In this document: piece by piece, positions 34,783 through 46,165 of the stretch | Position numbering within the stretch: the first letter of the stretch is position 1 | Layout: each line of letters starts with the position of its first letter | Source of the DNA: Cephalopachus bancanus | Taxonomy: Eukaryota; Chordata; Mammalia; Primates; Tarsiidae | Direction of reading: 5' to 3' | DNA: 64,000 nt | Assembly (NCBI GenBank): GCA_027257055.1 | Contig: JAPVLO010000008.1 | Coordinates: 17,918,001 to 17,982,000, forward strand | Program-made: the position numbers and the translations under genes | The notes under the pieces: generated by a model | Told to the model about the DNA's origin: nothing | Database searches by the model: none | Seen by the model: the letters and a program-made list of their open reading frames with translations, nothing else

Positions 34783-35650
34783 GAATGAAGCACAGAAGAG
34801 AGAGGGGGAGCAGAGGAAGGGAGAAGTTGGGAGCTGCCTTCTTAATAGGTGGTCATGAAGGCCCTATTTAGAAGCGACATCTTAGCAAAAATAGTTAGTG
34901 ATGATTCGGGACCACCCTGTTTTTCTTGCTTTTACTTAGGTCTTTGCAAGTTTAAGGCAAGGTGTGGTGAGGTCAGACACCTGTGAGCAATTCTAAGTTC
35001 CAACTTCTACAGTAACAAGGAAAGTTGCCTGGAATCTCCTTCCAATGCCCTCTTCTCTGGGGTTCTGTTGTGCCTGTCGTTCTAGCTGCAGGCTTCCCAA
35101 AAGATCTCACTTGGAGAGGGCCCCTGAGCCAGACCCAGAGCTCTGGCAAAGCAGCAGCCAGTCAGTGCCCTGGGCATCTTTCCTGGAGGAAGCCAGGCTC
35201 TGCCCCCGGGCCTGCTGCTCACTGTGTGTTTGCCCTGGCACCCAGCACCCCAGCTGCATTTGTGCTTACTCAGGTGCCAGCGTTTTCAAAACAAGGGTGG
35301 CAGTGTTGTTGGTTCTAGTTTTGGTTACAAAGCAGTGTGCACCTGCCCAGGTCACCACCACATCTTTTTGGCCCACCCTAGCTTCCCCCTCACTCTCCCC
35401 AGTCTTTTCTGGTGGCCTGGATTGTTTGCAGCCTGGTTGGGACACCAGAGGCCCCTTCATTGCCCTAGTTTGGGAGGCTCATTGCTCTGAGTTAACTTCT
35501 TGTCTCAACTGCCTCCCTCCCACTGGTCTCCATGGCAAGACCTTATTTTGAGATTTGCTTCTGTCCAAGTTTTGGGAGGGAAAACATACAGCAGACACAC
35601 CAGAGGAACATTTCCTTGAAAATGCTGCTTCTTGGACATCAGTGTATCTG
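34783..35650. other. unassigned GC-richer sequence, no gene seen
   Basis: Three overlapping frames on the + strand and one on the - strand are open here at once (the longest is 168 codons at 35045-35551). That pattern reflects GC-rich sequence with few stops rather than coding. No domain is recognised and no splice sites frame it. Confidence 0.4.
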
Positions 35651-35759
35651 GGGGCTTCTGAGGCAATTGTTTAAAATCTACAGTCCTGCTCCCACTTGCA
35701 TGGATTCTGACCCAATGAATTTGAGATGGGACCAAGGAATCTGTGGCATCATCACCATC

Positions 35760-35884
35760 GTCTCTCTGGGCCTGTATACTCATGCAGCCTAGATGTGCAA
35801 CTCGACATTGATAGAATCCGTTGTGCATACTGATCTGGAAATTGAGTTTTGTGTAGCAGTAGGACATAGATAACCTTTCCATAA
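35760..35884 (+). repeat. second local direct duplication, copy A
   Basis: Begins GTCTCTCTGGGCCTGTATAC and contains AGCCTAGATGTGCAACTCGA and TTGTGCATACTGATCTGGAA. The same ordered text occurs at 36856-36978. The family is not recognised. Confidence 0.8.
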
Positions 35885-36309
35885 TCAAATCAGTTTCATA
35901 GCTGATCATGCTGGGATAAACCCAGATTGAAAGGCACAGTTTGCCTCCCTAACTTGCTTGCATCTCCAGGCTGGGTGAAATCCATGTTGCAACCCTCCCA
36001 GAACCTCGTTTGGTGCTAAGTGCTTAGGCGGTGCTTAGTACACAAACGTTGAAGGTTAGAGGCCATGTGAGGTGAATCCTTGATAAAGAACCTTTCACAA
36101 TGTGAAGTTTCCTACTTATTTATCTCTATAGTTGGGCTTACAGTCTTCATGGCTGAATTTTTCTTAAAGCAGAGGCATGCCTTGGTTCAGGATTTTGACA
36201 AAACAACAGCGTCCTGAAAAGAACTGAATAGGAGTAATTATTTTTGAAGGAATCTGAGCAATGACTTCCTTTCTTTGATAAAGATGCATGAAGTTACACC
36301 ATTTATTAG

Positions 36310-36485
36310 TGCTTCCCAAATCTTGACTGCTCACTGGAATCCCCTGGGAACTTCAAAAAACACCAGTGCCGGAGTCCTACCTCCATAGGTCCTGATTAGT
36401 TGGTCTGTGGTGTGGTGTGGGCATCAGGATTTTGTAAAATTCCCCAGGTGATTCTAATGTGTGTCCAGGGCTGCAAACCACTGAT
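36310..36485. repeat. MER5A-like hAT MITE
   Basis: 'gcttcccaaatcttgactgctcactggaatcccctgggaac', 'ggagtcctacctccataggtcctgatt' and 'gattctaatgtgtgtccagggctgcaaaccactga' follow MER5A order. Confidence 0.7.
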
Positions 36486-36855
36486 CTAGAATGTGTGGGA
36501 TCCCGGGAGAGGGAAGTGAGAGATGCATTTCTTGAGTCCTACAGGGAGTCTTCTTGGACTAGAGATGGCAAGTGCCTAGATTCTGTGATCCAAGACTACT
36601 CTTAAATGTGAATCTAAAACATATTTTGTATGTGCACATGTGTCTAAAATAATAGAATATATATTTTGAAAAAGAGCTATAAGCTACAATTGTTTTCTAT
36701 CCTTTAATAAGAACATTCTCTCAAGATTATAAACAAGGCATATAGCTATCATAGACTATTGAGTTTATGCCAAAAAGTATAGAAGAGGTTACACATTTTC
36801 CCAAATGCCACCATTTGCAAATGTACAAATATATCTGGTGAGCACCCTTCCACTT

Positions 36856-36978
36856 GTCTCTCTGTGCTTATATACCCTTGTAGCCTAGAAGTGCAACTCA
36901 ACATCGATAAAATCCATTGTGCATACTGATTTGGAAATTGAGTTTTGTGCAGCAATATGGCACAGATAATTTTCCAAA
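36856..36978 (+). repeat. second local direct duplication, copy B
   Basis: Partner of 35760-35884, about 1.1 kb downstream in the same orientation. It shares ATTGTGCATACTGATTTGGA and GAAATTGAGTTTTGTGCAGC with a few differences. Confidence 0.8.
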
Positions 36979-37075
36979 AATCTACATCATTTTTCTAAGC
37001 TCTTTCCAAATTCAAGCTCTAATCACACCTGATAAATGGAAAATCTACTTTATTGTGAAAGTTCGCTGTATATAT

Positions 37076-37082
<7 letters not shown>

Positions 37083-37106
<24 letters not shown>

Positions 37107-37387
37107 GAGTTGGAGTCTCACTCTGTCGCCCAGACTCGAGTGCAGTGGCCGTTCCTGGCCATCGCAGCCTCAACCTGCTGGGCTCCGGTGATCTTTCTGC
37201 CTCAGCCTTCCAAGTAGCTGGAAGTACAGGTGCATGCTACCACGCCCGGCTAATTTTTTTTTATTTATTGTAGAGATGAGGTCTCGCCAAGTTGCCCAGG
37301 CGGGTCGCGAACCCGCGGGCTCAGGCAATCCACTCACCTCAGCCTCCCAAAGGCGCGGGATTACAGGCTGAGCCACTGAGACTGGCT
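37083..37387 (-). mobile_element. Alu SINE (lineage-specific form)
   Basis: Antisense Alu with (GTTTT)n as its tail complement at 37080-37106. It retains CpG-rich blocks (GGCGGGTCGCGAACCCGCGGGC) and ends GAGCCACTGAGACTGGC. The open frame that reads through it at 37292-37819 is Alu-derived at its start and is not a gene. Confidence 0.9.
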
Positions 37388-37389
37388 AT

Positions 37390-38060
37390 TTTTTTAAATG
37401 CAAGGCAAACAGACTTCGAGGACTTCTCTACTGGTTGGTTGGCTGGGTGTGTCCGAGCAGGCCTGCGGTGTGCTGGTAGACTGACATGTGTCTGGGCAGT
37501 TGTGGGCTGGGGACAGGGGGGCTTAGCAAGCCAGGCTATAGCCACTTTTTGGAGGCCTAGTCTCTGTCAGTTTCAGTTTCATTCTTTAAACCCATTAGGA
37601 GTTCCTGTTTTCACTTGCCTTCTCGACCATGCGAAGAATATGAAAAGTCCAGCTATAGCTTGTACAGAGCCTTATCCTGAACATGCAGGAGACAGAACCA
37701 CCCACAAGGCATCTCAGTGTCCACCCAATACTGTCATGTGGGACGGGGACCTAGTGTTCCAGTCTCCCTGGTCATTCGAAAGAAGTCAGCCATATATATT
37801 TCTATTTGAAATGTTCTGAATGTTTCAAATACAGGCAACAAATGGTTTAAAAATGAAAAACATTGTGGGACCAAACAAAACATATCTGATGCTTTCTATA
37901 GTTATTTGGAAGAGGGTCTGAGATCTCTGGACTACTAAGCCATTTGTGGCATTCTGTCTACATCAGTTCTGAAAATACCAGCCAAGGATATTATTCTGTG
38001 TGGCAACCACCGTTCAAAGGGATAGAAATACAAAGATGAAAAGTTGTGCTCCTTGGGTGG
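37390..38060. other. unassigned sequence, no gene seen
   Basis: No repeat or exon recognised. Confidence 0.35.
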
Positions 38061-38230
38061 GGTAGCTTATGGTCTTCAGACCAGCATCTACTGTATCACC
38101 TGGGAATGTGAAGACCTACAGATTCTTGGGCCTCACACCAGACTGTATTTAACAGACCCTGCCATTAGTCTTTAAACAAGTCTTCCTGGTGGTTCTGATG
38201 CCTGCTGAAGTTTGAGAACTGCAGGTCTGG
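38060..38230. repeat. MER5A-like hAT MITE
   Basis: 'tggtcttcagaccagcatctactgtatcacctgggaa', 'gattcttgggcctcacaccagactg' and 'cctggtggttctgatgcctgctgaagtttgagaactgcagg' follow MER5A. Confidence 0.7.
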
Positions 38231-39205
38231 AAGAGGAGTCAGGTATGTAGGCAGATAGCCATGGCAGGGAGAAGGTGTGTTGCAAGGCAAGAAGCTTTTC
38301 TGAAGTGAATGGCTCCCCTGAATCTTAAAGGATGAGTAGAAATTGGCCAGGTGAAGATATGGGAGGAGCGTTGTATCTTGTAGGGGGCATCCCTAGAGAT
38401 TTTTCAGCAGGGGAGTGTGGCATCAGGTCTGCATGAAGGGAAGTCACACTATGACCATATCTAGATCTTCCTGATGTGAGGTTATGAAAATGTAGTCAAG
38501 GACTTCTACTGAGATAGCAGGCTGTTCTGAAGTACTTTAGTGTAGCTCTGCTTGGAGGCAGGAATATGAATGTTTCTTACATTCTTGCAGTGGTTTCCAA
38601 AAGGTCTTAGCAGACAGCAAGAAAATACCCTTTACCCTTAGAACTCCTGGGCCCTTTTTTGAGTTGGGACTCTTTTTTTTAAAGAATTTATTTGGTATGG
38701 AGTCTAGTAATTCTTTGATTTCTTTCTTGGAAATGCTGTGATATGGTAGGAGCTGGATGCAATATTATCTCCCTCTGCTGGTCATTTTTATGTAACGTCC
38801 TGTTTGTAATACGCAAGCCGGAAAACAATGAGGCAATGCTAATGCGAGAAATACAAGAGAGATTGAAATTGAATTCATTAATTTAAAACTTTGTTTAAAT
38901 GTAGTAAATCTCAAAACATTTAACTTTGTGAGAGGGTGAAAGGAATTTTTTACTCTTTTTATTCTTTGCAAAATGGTGTAATAAGTTTGGGAAGTAGTTA
39001 CTGTGTTACTTTTGTCCCACGGCTGCAACATCTCATACATTAATGATAACATTAGCAATCTCCTTTATTCTGTCTATGCATTGAATGTTTTTTTCTGAAC
39101 TAAAATGAACAGGTTTTTCCTGTTGATTGTTTTGGGTGTTCATTCAAGCAAATCACAAATATCTATGTCTGTCTATTTTGTGTACACAAAACAACCAAGG
39201 TATAA
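38231..39205. other. unassigned sequence, no gene seen
   Basis: No repeat or exon recognised. The left third is mixed and the right part AT-rich. Confidence 0.35.
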
Positions 39206-39206
39206 T

Positions 39207-39502
39207 CTTTTTTTTTTTTTTTTGAGTCAGAGCCTCTCTCTTCGCCCAGGCTGGAGTGCAGTGGCACGCTCCTGGCCACCCCAGTGTCGACCTGCTAGCT
39301 CAGGCAATCATTCCTCCTCAGTCTTCCCAGTAGCTGGAACTACAGATGCGTGCTACCACGCCAGGCTAATTTTTTGATATATTGTAGATACGAGGTCTCA
39401 CCAAGTTGCCCAGGCTGGTCTTGAACCCCTGGGCTCAGGCAATCCTTCGCCTCGGCCTCCCGAAGTGCTGGGATTACAGGCTTGAGCTGCCGCACCTGGC
39501 CA
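39207..39502 (-). mobile_element. Alu SINE (older variant)
   Basis: Antisense Alu with GAGTCAGAGCCTCTCTCTTC at the tail side and GCCGCACCTGGCC at the 5' side. The flanks share GTATAATCTTT (about 39199 and 39503). The right arm has GGCACGCTCCTGGCCACC, intermediate between the old and common forms. Confidence 0.88.
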
Positions 39503-39779
39503 GTATAATCTTTATGGGCATTAAACATGGTATTTAAAGTGAGTGAAACTTGTGTTTCTATTTAATGAAGATACTCTTTTTTACCCACAAAGATGGGTTC
39601 ATAAATTATAAGGCATGGCAAGTATGACTCTATTGATATAATGATTAATTATAGAGGTTTTTCAAAGGAGGTATACTGTTCTGCTGAGAAGTTTTAAGGG
39701 TAAGGTTTCTAGGGCAGTTTTCTGAACAATTTTCTTGATCTTCATCTTTATGAACTCTCCTGCTTGTTAGCATCTACAT

Positions 39780-40018
39780 TTAATACCGTTCTTTCTTATT
39801 TTTTTACACCTTTATTTTTTATTTTAAAGATGTGGAGTACAATTCAGGATTAGATAGATAAATGGTCATTGTATAGGTAAAACTTGGGCCTCCCTTTGGT
39901 CCCCGCTTCTCCTGGTTTGAGATCAGGTACCCTTACTGATGTTATGTGCCCCCCACCTCCCCTGGCAGTATCCTACTACTGCCAATCTCTTTTTTATAGT
40001 CATTTAATACCTTTCTTA
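39780..40018 (-). mobile_element. L1 3' UTR end with target-site duplication
   Basis: Antisense L1 tail 'tattttaaagatgtggagtacaattcaggattag', then 'cctggtttgagatcaggtacccttactgatgttatgtg' and 'ctggcagtatcctactactgccaatc'. The flanks repeat CATTTAATACC (39776 and 40002). Only the last about 200 bases of the LINE were inserted. Confidence 0.75.
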
Positions 40019-40468
40019 AGAGAAAGCAACTTAGCTGTTATCTTCTGAGATTCCTGCCTTGGCTTTGTCCCATGGACCTGAGAAAACTGGATTCATGTCA
40101 ATGCTTGGGGGGCATTTGCATGTTGAAAGACAGTCCCATGGGAGGAATCTTGAAGCTGAAGGACGTCCACTAGCTTGGAAGTCTGGAGCGTGTGCCAGGT
40201 GTGCTAAACTAGCGGCCATTTAGGTTCTCTCCAGCTTTATCCAGATGTTCTGATAAAAAATGATCCAGACAGTTGACCTCATTTAGATGCTATGAGCAGC
40301 GTTGGAAATACAGAGAGAGAGGGAAAAAAGTTGCTTTTCTTCACTTCCAAAGACTCTCACATACAGCTTAATGCAAAGTATCCAGAAGATGGACTGTAGT
40401 TTGAGCATATTCTCTTGACAAATGTGCCTTATTTTTAATTGCATTCTGATTTTTTTTTCTTTTTTCCA
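40019..40468. other. unassigned sequence before the candidate exon
   Basis: No repeat recognised. This would be intron if the exon at 40470 is real. The final 20 bases form the polypyrimidine tract. Confidence 0.4.
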
Positions 40469-40469
40469 G

Positions 40470-40520
40470 TTGCTAATGAAGCTGGAGACAAGAACGCCAG
40501 ACCATTAGCCCGTTTCTCCC
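40470..40520 (+). CDS. candidate internal exon of an unrecognised gene
   Basis: A 51-base (17-codon) segment with strong splice sites. Upstream is a pyrimidine tract TTTTTTTTCTTTTTTCCAG (40451-40469). Downstream the donor is CCC|GTGAGTAAAC (40521-40530), a near-consensus match to U1. Two frames hold stops (TAA at 40475, TAG near 40508). The remaining one is open and reads ANEAGDKNARPLARFS when the first two bases complete a split codon. The length is a multiple of three, so it could be skipped without a frameshift. It lies in sequence free of repeats for about 450 bases on the left and 220 on the right. I do not recognise the peptide, and no partner exon is visible. It may be a decoy. Confidence 0.4.
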
Positions 40521-40744
40521 GTGAGTAAACCTTGTTTCACTCCTTTCTTGGGCTCTACCAGAGCACCTTCTCAGAGGTCTTTTCTCCTGTGTGGCATGCC
40601 CCTATAATCCTGTCACATGTTAACAAAACAGTAATGCAGGGAATACCTTCAACTGGTAAATAGTCCGTTTGAGTCCCGTCATGGGTGAGCTACCCGTTAC
40701 GATTGCCTTTTCAATCTGATTTCCAACCGGAGCTCAGGGCTTTG

Positions 40745-40908
40745 CCAATCAAAGTGTGGTCCTCAACCAGGGATATCAGTTTCACCTGGGGGCTTTTTAG
40801 AACTGTGAAGCCTTGGCCTACCCCTTCCCCCAGATCTCCTGAATCAGAAACTGCATTTTAACAGATCCCCAGGTGATTCCTGTTCACAGAGTTTGAGAAG
40901 CACTGCTG
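40745..40908. repeat. MER5A-like hAT MITE
   Basis: 'caaagtgtggtcctcaaccagggatatcagtttcacctggggg', 'tctcctgaatcagaaactgcattttaacagatccccaggtgattcctg' and 'gtttgagaagcactg' are close to MER5A. This is the best-preserved of four such elements. Confidence 0.8.
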
Positions 40909-41416
40909 TGCTAGGAATACCTTTTTAATGAACTTTTCATGAGGATTAAATGAGGAGGGGTTTGTGAAATGCTTGTAGCTATCAAGGTTTACATGCATAT
41001 CATCACCCACCCGATGGGCTCCACGCTGGTTTTCCCTCAGTTTGGTGACATTTTGAAGTGATGAGGGATTGAATGTTTTTTAGACATGGGGTATTGCTAA
41101 GGCTGCAGTTGATTCCTTTGTCTCCAGGACTTGAACCCTACAGGACAGCAGGAGTTGAAAGCTTTTTAGTGTTTTTTCTGTGCCAGTGTGATCAGCAAAT
41201 TATACTGCAAGTTAATGTACTCCCTGGAATGAAAACTCAGATTCTGGTGAAGGAAGTGGAAATACTAGAGAAGAGGAAAGCTGGGTGGACGTGTACTCTT
41301 CAAACCTGCTATGCATCAGGTGAAGTGGTAGTGTTGTAAATCGAAAGAGAAGGATTTGTTTTTCTAGCACCATCATTGCCTCATTGGCTTTCATGAAAAG
41401 TAATTTCTTTTCTTTG
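40909..41416. other. unassigned sequence, no gene seen
   Basis: No repeat or exon recognised. Overlapping frames of 60-88 codons show no domain. Confidence 0.35.
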
Positions 41417-41535
41417 TAGAGATGGAGTCTCGCTATATTGTCCAGGCTGGTCTTGAACTCCTGGCCTTAAGCGATTCTCCTGCCTCTGCCTCCCAAAGTG
41501 CAGGGATTACAGGTGAGAGCCACCGCACTGGCCCA
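41417..41535 (-). mobile_element. Alu left-monomer fragment
   Basis: About 119 bases of antisense Alu only: TTTGTAGAGATGGAGTCTCG through GAGCCACCGCACTGGCC. The right arm is absent, so it is a free left monomer or truncated dimer of old type. Confidence 0.8.
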
Positions 41536-43585
41536 TGGAAAATAATCTCACTTACACTTCCTAGGATTCAGTTTTCCCATCTGAAAAATAGAGAAGTCAT
41601 AACCTTTATAGAAATGTTGCTGTCCTTTGAAGTTGTGCATGAGAAGCTCCACCAGTTCCCAGTCACTGCATTCATTGTTCAAGCAAGGTCTATCAGGGCT
41701 GAGCGTGGGTATTGCCATAGTCAATCTTAATATGCAAAGCAGAAAAGATAATTTTTCTATTTACAGAACTTCTTGTAAACTCTGCCTTCTAGCTCTTTCT
41801 GGGAGGCTTTAAAACTTTAGAATTGATTTCCTAGAAATTATTTTTATGGAACAGTAATAATGTATGATAATGAAAGAGCACTAAGTGCTTGCATTTTAGA
41901 AATTGTGGAATAAAACACTCGCTTTTCACTGGCTCCCTTTTTCACTGCCCTCCTACCTGGAATCATTATTTCCAAAATAAGTATTTCATCCCACAACTCA
42001 ATGAGGATGATGAATAGGCTTTTATTCCCTTTATTTCTCCGTGAGCAGCAGTCACTCAAATAAGCTGAAGTCGTAACCCGACCATGCTGGGAGTGGTGTA
42101 TTGGATGTACCCCCCAGGGGTTCCTAAGGCTTGTCACAAGATGTGGTAAGAAGCTGGGGTATTTGCACCATGAGAAGCCAGAATGAGGGATGAAGCAGGT
42201 TGTCCCTTCACAGGGAGAAGGGGGTAACTTCTCTTGTGAACTTCTCAACTATGGGATTGGGTTGACAGGAGGATGTGTCACTTGGAGGCTTATTAGCTAG
42301 AGATAAGGGAGAACATGAGGAAAAATACATCTATAGAGGAAACGAGTAGTTCGGTTGGGCTGATTTGGGAGAAAAAAATAAGGGCTGAAAAAAATTTCCT
42401 GACATATTGCAATGTCCTGGAAAAAAAGTCGGTTAGCATGTGAACTACTAAAGTCTTTTGTAGTCAGTACAAGAAAGGGAAACAACAGGTGGCTTTTAGA
42501 AAGGAGAAAAAATTTCTTAATGCAGCAACCTCTGACTGATGCCCACCACTTTACTACACTGAAAATGATCTTCATTGTGTGGTGTGAATAAAGTGTTCAG
42601 TCTGGGAAGATCAGAGGGTTTGGATAGACTTTTCTTTGAGACTGGAAGACAAAGTACTGAAATATTTTAATTTTTGCATCCAGCAAGACAGATGGAAAGC
42701 CATGACAGTGTGTATTGCCTGATGATGACTAGACCTTCCAGGGATCAGCAGAGAATGGCTCAGAGGGGAAGGGATGGCTGTGGTGATGGACACTGTGGAG
42801 TGAGTCCTGTGAGACTCCAGATTCTATTAGGTTCCTTCAGCACCTCTATTCCATCATTTCAGCCTCAAGCAGGGACTTTTAATCACCTGACTTCAATCAC
42901 AGCATCTGCCCAACAATCATAGAATAATGCAGAAGTCGTTCTCTCAGGAGTAGGGATTGGGAAGGAGCAGGAGAGATGGGGGTGAGATTTAAAGGAAGTA
43001 CAGAACATTCTTTTCCCCTCAAAAACTATGAGAGAATGATAATGTCTAGGAGAGTGAGGAGTTAAGAGTGACCTTCACTCTGAGGTACTAGATGAATCCA
43101 GGGCACACTGGCTTTGGACCAGCAGAGTGTATGATAAGGCATCCATCACAAGGCTAGCTGTCCTGGGTGTGGGGACTGCAGTGGGCAGGGTGAGCCAGCA
43201 GGGCACATCATGAGGGTACTGCAAAGCTCACTGACTACCAGTGCTGCTCACATCAGCTGACTGGTATCTCCATATTACAAATGAAGATGGTGAAGCTGGG
43301 GGAAAAAAAAGATTGAGAATTGTCCACTGCTGGAATTCTAGGACCTAACCTGGTCTGAGGGGATAGGGTTTGCCACTTCTGTGGTTTGGGGATGTGGAAT
43401 CTGTCAGCTGTCTAGTGGATGTGCTCCAGCCTCAGCACAGGGCAAGCTGTATAGCTCCATACTATAGTGACCCCCCACTGCAGTTGATTTCATCTGGGTT
43501 GGGAAGACTTTCCTCAAATACCCTCTACCACCAGCTCACTGATGTCAGAAATTTCTCAAAATAAGGAAAAACTTGAAGATTTCTG
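41536..43585. other. unassigned sequence, no gene seen
   Basis: About 2 kb without recognised repeats. It is the longest apparently unique stretch of the window. Frames up to 134 codons (minus, 41844-42248) lack any known domain, and no paired splice sites stand out. Confidence 0.4.
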
Positions 43586-43589
43586 TCAT

Positions 43590-43962
43590 ACTGTTTGTTT
43601 AGTGATACAGTAAAAGAATACCTAAGACTGAGTAGTTGATAATACACAGAAATTTATTTCTCACAGTTCTAGGGGCTGGGATGTCCAAGATCTAGGTTCT
43701 GGCATCTGTAAGGGCCCTCTTGCTATGTTCCCCAGATGGGAGGAATGCTTTGTCTTCACGTGGCAGAAGGTGGGAGGGCAAGAAAGAGCCATCTCCCTAC
43801 GTCAAGCCCTTTTATAGTGGCATTAATCTATTCATGAGAGTAGAGCCCTCATGACCTAAACACCTCCCCAAAGGTCCCACCTTCCCACACTCTTGCACTG
43901 AGCATTATGTTTTAACCTGTGAATTTTGTAGGGGCACAAACATTCAAACCATACTAACTTGA
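43590..43962 (-). mobile_element. MaLR LTR (MST type), antisense
   Basis: Antisense of the LTR type seen at 3701. Landmarks include 'atttatttctcacagttctaggggctgggatgtccaagatc', 'cattcatgagagtagagccctcatgacctaaacacctcccc' and, at the right, 'gtaggggcacaaacattcaaaccata'. The right end is the LTR start (complement of TATGGTTTGAATGTTTG). Confidence 0.8.
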
Positions 43963-44109
43963 AATATCAATCTCCTTGGGAGAAGGACATAGTGATTCAC
44001 TCTGACTATAGAAAAAGTGATTGGTAGCAGATTTAAAAATTTTTTTTCTTATCCCAGGCATTCAAAAGTATATTATCAGTGTCTAAACAGAGGGGATAAA
44101 GGGTTATGT

Positions 44110-44295
44110 CATTTGTTCCTCCATTTACTCATTCATTTATCAAACACTAAATGCTCACTGTGGATCCAGCATTGTGCTGGGTGCTAAGGGCACAGATTCT
44201 GATCAAAACAAGAGCACTGCCATCAAGACTTGGTGTGAGGAGACAGAAAAGCTAGTCAGCAATGTGGTAAGTTCTTCCTATTAGAGGAGTCAGCA
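44110..44295 (-). repeat. L2 LINE 3' end, antisense
   Basis: 'catttatcaaacactaaatgctcactgtggatccagcattgtgctgggtgctaagggcacagattctgatcaaaacaagagcactgcc' matches antisense L2 3' end text. Confidence 0.7.
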
Positions 44296-45145
44296 CAGGG
44301 GGTGGACAGTGAGTATGGTGGGAACGTAGGATGGGGCTTCTAAATGAGTTAGGTCAGTTATCCCTGAGAAGGGATGCTTGCACTGAGGGTTGAAGGGTGC
44401 TAGGAGTTACCTGGGTGAGGAAGGTGCAGTGGGACAGAGATCCTGGGCAGAGGGAACACATGGTACAAAAGAGCCTTATACTCTGGGGAAACTGGCCTGA
44501 GAAGCAGCTTGGGGTCAAGTTGAAAGGAGTCTTTGTGCCAGCCTGAAGAGTGGACTTTGACTCCGGGTGAACTTTTGAAGGGTTGTTACACTTGGCTGGC
44601 CTCTCACTCTCCCCCTGGACCTGGGATGGCCTCCAGGGACCAGGGCAGCTGTCCCCATCCAGGTCCAGGCCCCAGCCAGGTGATACGCTCCTAGCTGAGC
44701 AGCTCCCTGAAGCTGAGGCTGCTGACTTGGGACTTCTGGGATGAAACCAGTTGGCTGTGTGGCTGTGGGTCCCTTGCTGGTCCAGCTACCTGGGATGCCC
44801 TCCAGTACCAGGCCCAGAGAGCCCTCCTCCCTGGTGATGTCTGTTTTACGGGTGTGTCAGTCTCCCTTAAACAGTTGGCCCCTTGAGAACAAAGGCCCTG
44901 TCTGGCTGTGTTGTGCTTTGATTGCACCTGGTATAGGAGAAAACGATTATTGAATGAACACTGTGTAAAGTGACACCTACTCCCACTGCACTTCTTTATC
45001 CTAAAATCACAAGCAGCTGTGGGCCGCCTCACTGCCAGCACACATACTCCCCAAGCCTCTGCAGACGTGTCCTCAAGGGTCTCCACACACTGGCGGGAGA
45101 GTCTTCAGGAGCCACTAGAGAGGTAGGCTCTGGTATCAGGCCTGG
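44296..45145. other. unassigned sequence, no gene seen
   Basis: The region near 44580-44700 is pyrimidine- and GC-richer. A 131-codon minus frame at 44691-45086 overlaps two plus frames, and no domain is seen. Confidence 0.35.
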
Positions 45146-45149
45146 TTTG

Positions 45150-45255
45150 GGTTCTGTGTTGAGGAATTCTGAATCCTGTGTGACCTTGGGTAGGTAACTG
45201 AACTCCTCTAAGCCACAATTTCCTCACCTGGATGCTGGGACAATGTCAGAACTTA
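45150..45255 (+). repeat. MIR SINE, sense
   Basis: 'ttctgaatcctgtgtgaccttgggtaggtaactgaactcctctaagccacaatttcctcacctgg' is a MIR 3' half. Confidence 0.75.
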
Positions 45256-45584
45256 CTTCCAGAGCAGTTGTGGATGATCACATGTAGGAGTGAGTGTTAA
45301 AAAATACTCAAAAATATGTGACATGGTCACTGATTGATCAGTACAGGTGATGGTCATGGACTATGGGAAGGAGGCCCCTGCTAGGACAGCCATTGACCCA
45401 TCAGTTGCTGGATGAGACTGGGAAGCTGGGATGGATGTTAGCCCTGATGGCCTGGGGTGCATCTATGATGCACGGTGTCTGTATACCACAAGCGCTCAAG
45501 AAGTGTGAGTGGTCGTGATTATACATATTCTCATTCTGAGTCATCAGCTTTCCTCTCTCTCTCTCTCCCTCACTTCTCTTCTTC

Positions 45585-45700
45585 CACATGTATTTATTGA
45601 AGACTTTTCTGTGCTTCTGTGGGCCCTGAAGTAAGTCTGTCTTCAAAGAGTTTAGAATCTAATCAGGGAGACAGAAGTCACCTGCCATGATAAGAGTGTG
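45585..45700 (-). repeat. L2 LINE 3' fragment, antisense
   Basis: 'atgtatttattgaagacttttctgtgcttctgtgggccctgaagtaagtctgtcttcaaagagtttagaatctaatcagggagacag' matches decayed antisense L2 3' end. Confidence 0.6.
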
Positions 45701-46165
45701 GAGGGAAATGCTAGCGAGTCAGAAGGGGGATGCCTCAGATGGCCTGGGATGGAGATGGATTCAAGGGGGTCTTCCTAGAGAAGATGAACCTTAGCTGAGG
45801 CTGGGATGGGGTATACGTGGGGTTAGCATGCAGAGAAGGAAACTTCTAATCTGAATTTGAGAAAAACCCAATACCACATGTAAGGGAATAAAGGCCACAT
45901 GTAGTGTATAGACATGGCCACAGTGTGGCAGAAAAAGCCCAGATTTGGTGGCATCTCTCTTCCCCAAGAGACTTGAAAGGGAATGCGTTCAAGTGCGTTG
46001 GGCAGAGCCTCTGTTGTGGGGTCCATGGCATCAGAGAGACCGTGCAAGGGAGACAGTGGCCACAGAGCTTGTGTAGCTGGGTAGCTTTATTCTGGAGTTT
46101 TGATTGTTTCCCTGACTGAGGGAGACTAATTTTTCCCCTGAGATGAGCAATCTTTGAAAAGAAAA
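45701..46165. other. unassigned sequence, no gene seen
   Basis: No repeat or exon recognised. Overlapping antisense frames near 45823-46047 carry no domain. Confidence 0.35.

Noticed and set aside
35045..35551. 168-codon frame, + strand
   Set aside because: Three + frames and a - frame are open over the same GC-rich bases. Composition is Cys/Ser/Pro-rich with no domain, and there are no good splice sites.
37292..37819. Longest open frame in the window (175 codons, + strand)
   Set aside because: Its first third reads antisense Alu ([22 protein letters not shown] is a well-known Alu translation), and the rest has no domain.
40625..40710. tRNA-like look (CGTTTGAGTCCCGTCATGGG)
   Set aside because: No matching acceptor stem, anticodon arm or A-box could be folded by eye.
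44691..45086. 131-codon frame, - strand
   Set aside because: Overlaps plus-strand frames and a MIR-adjacent region. No domain or signal.
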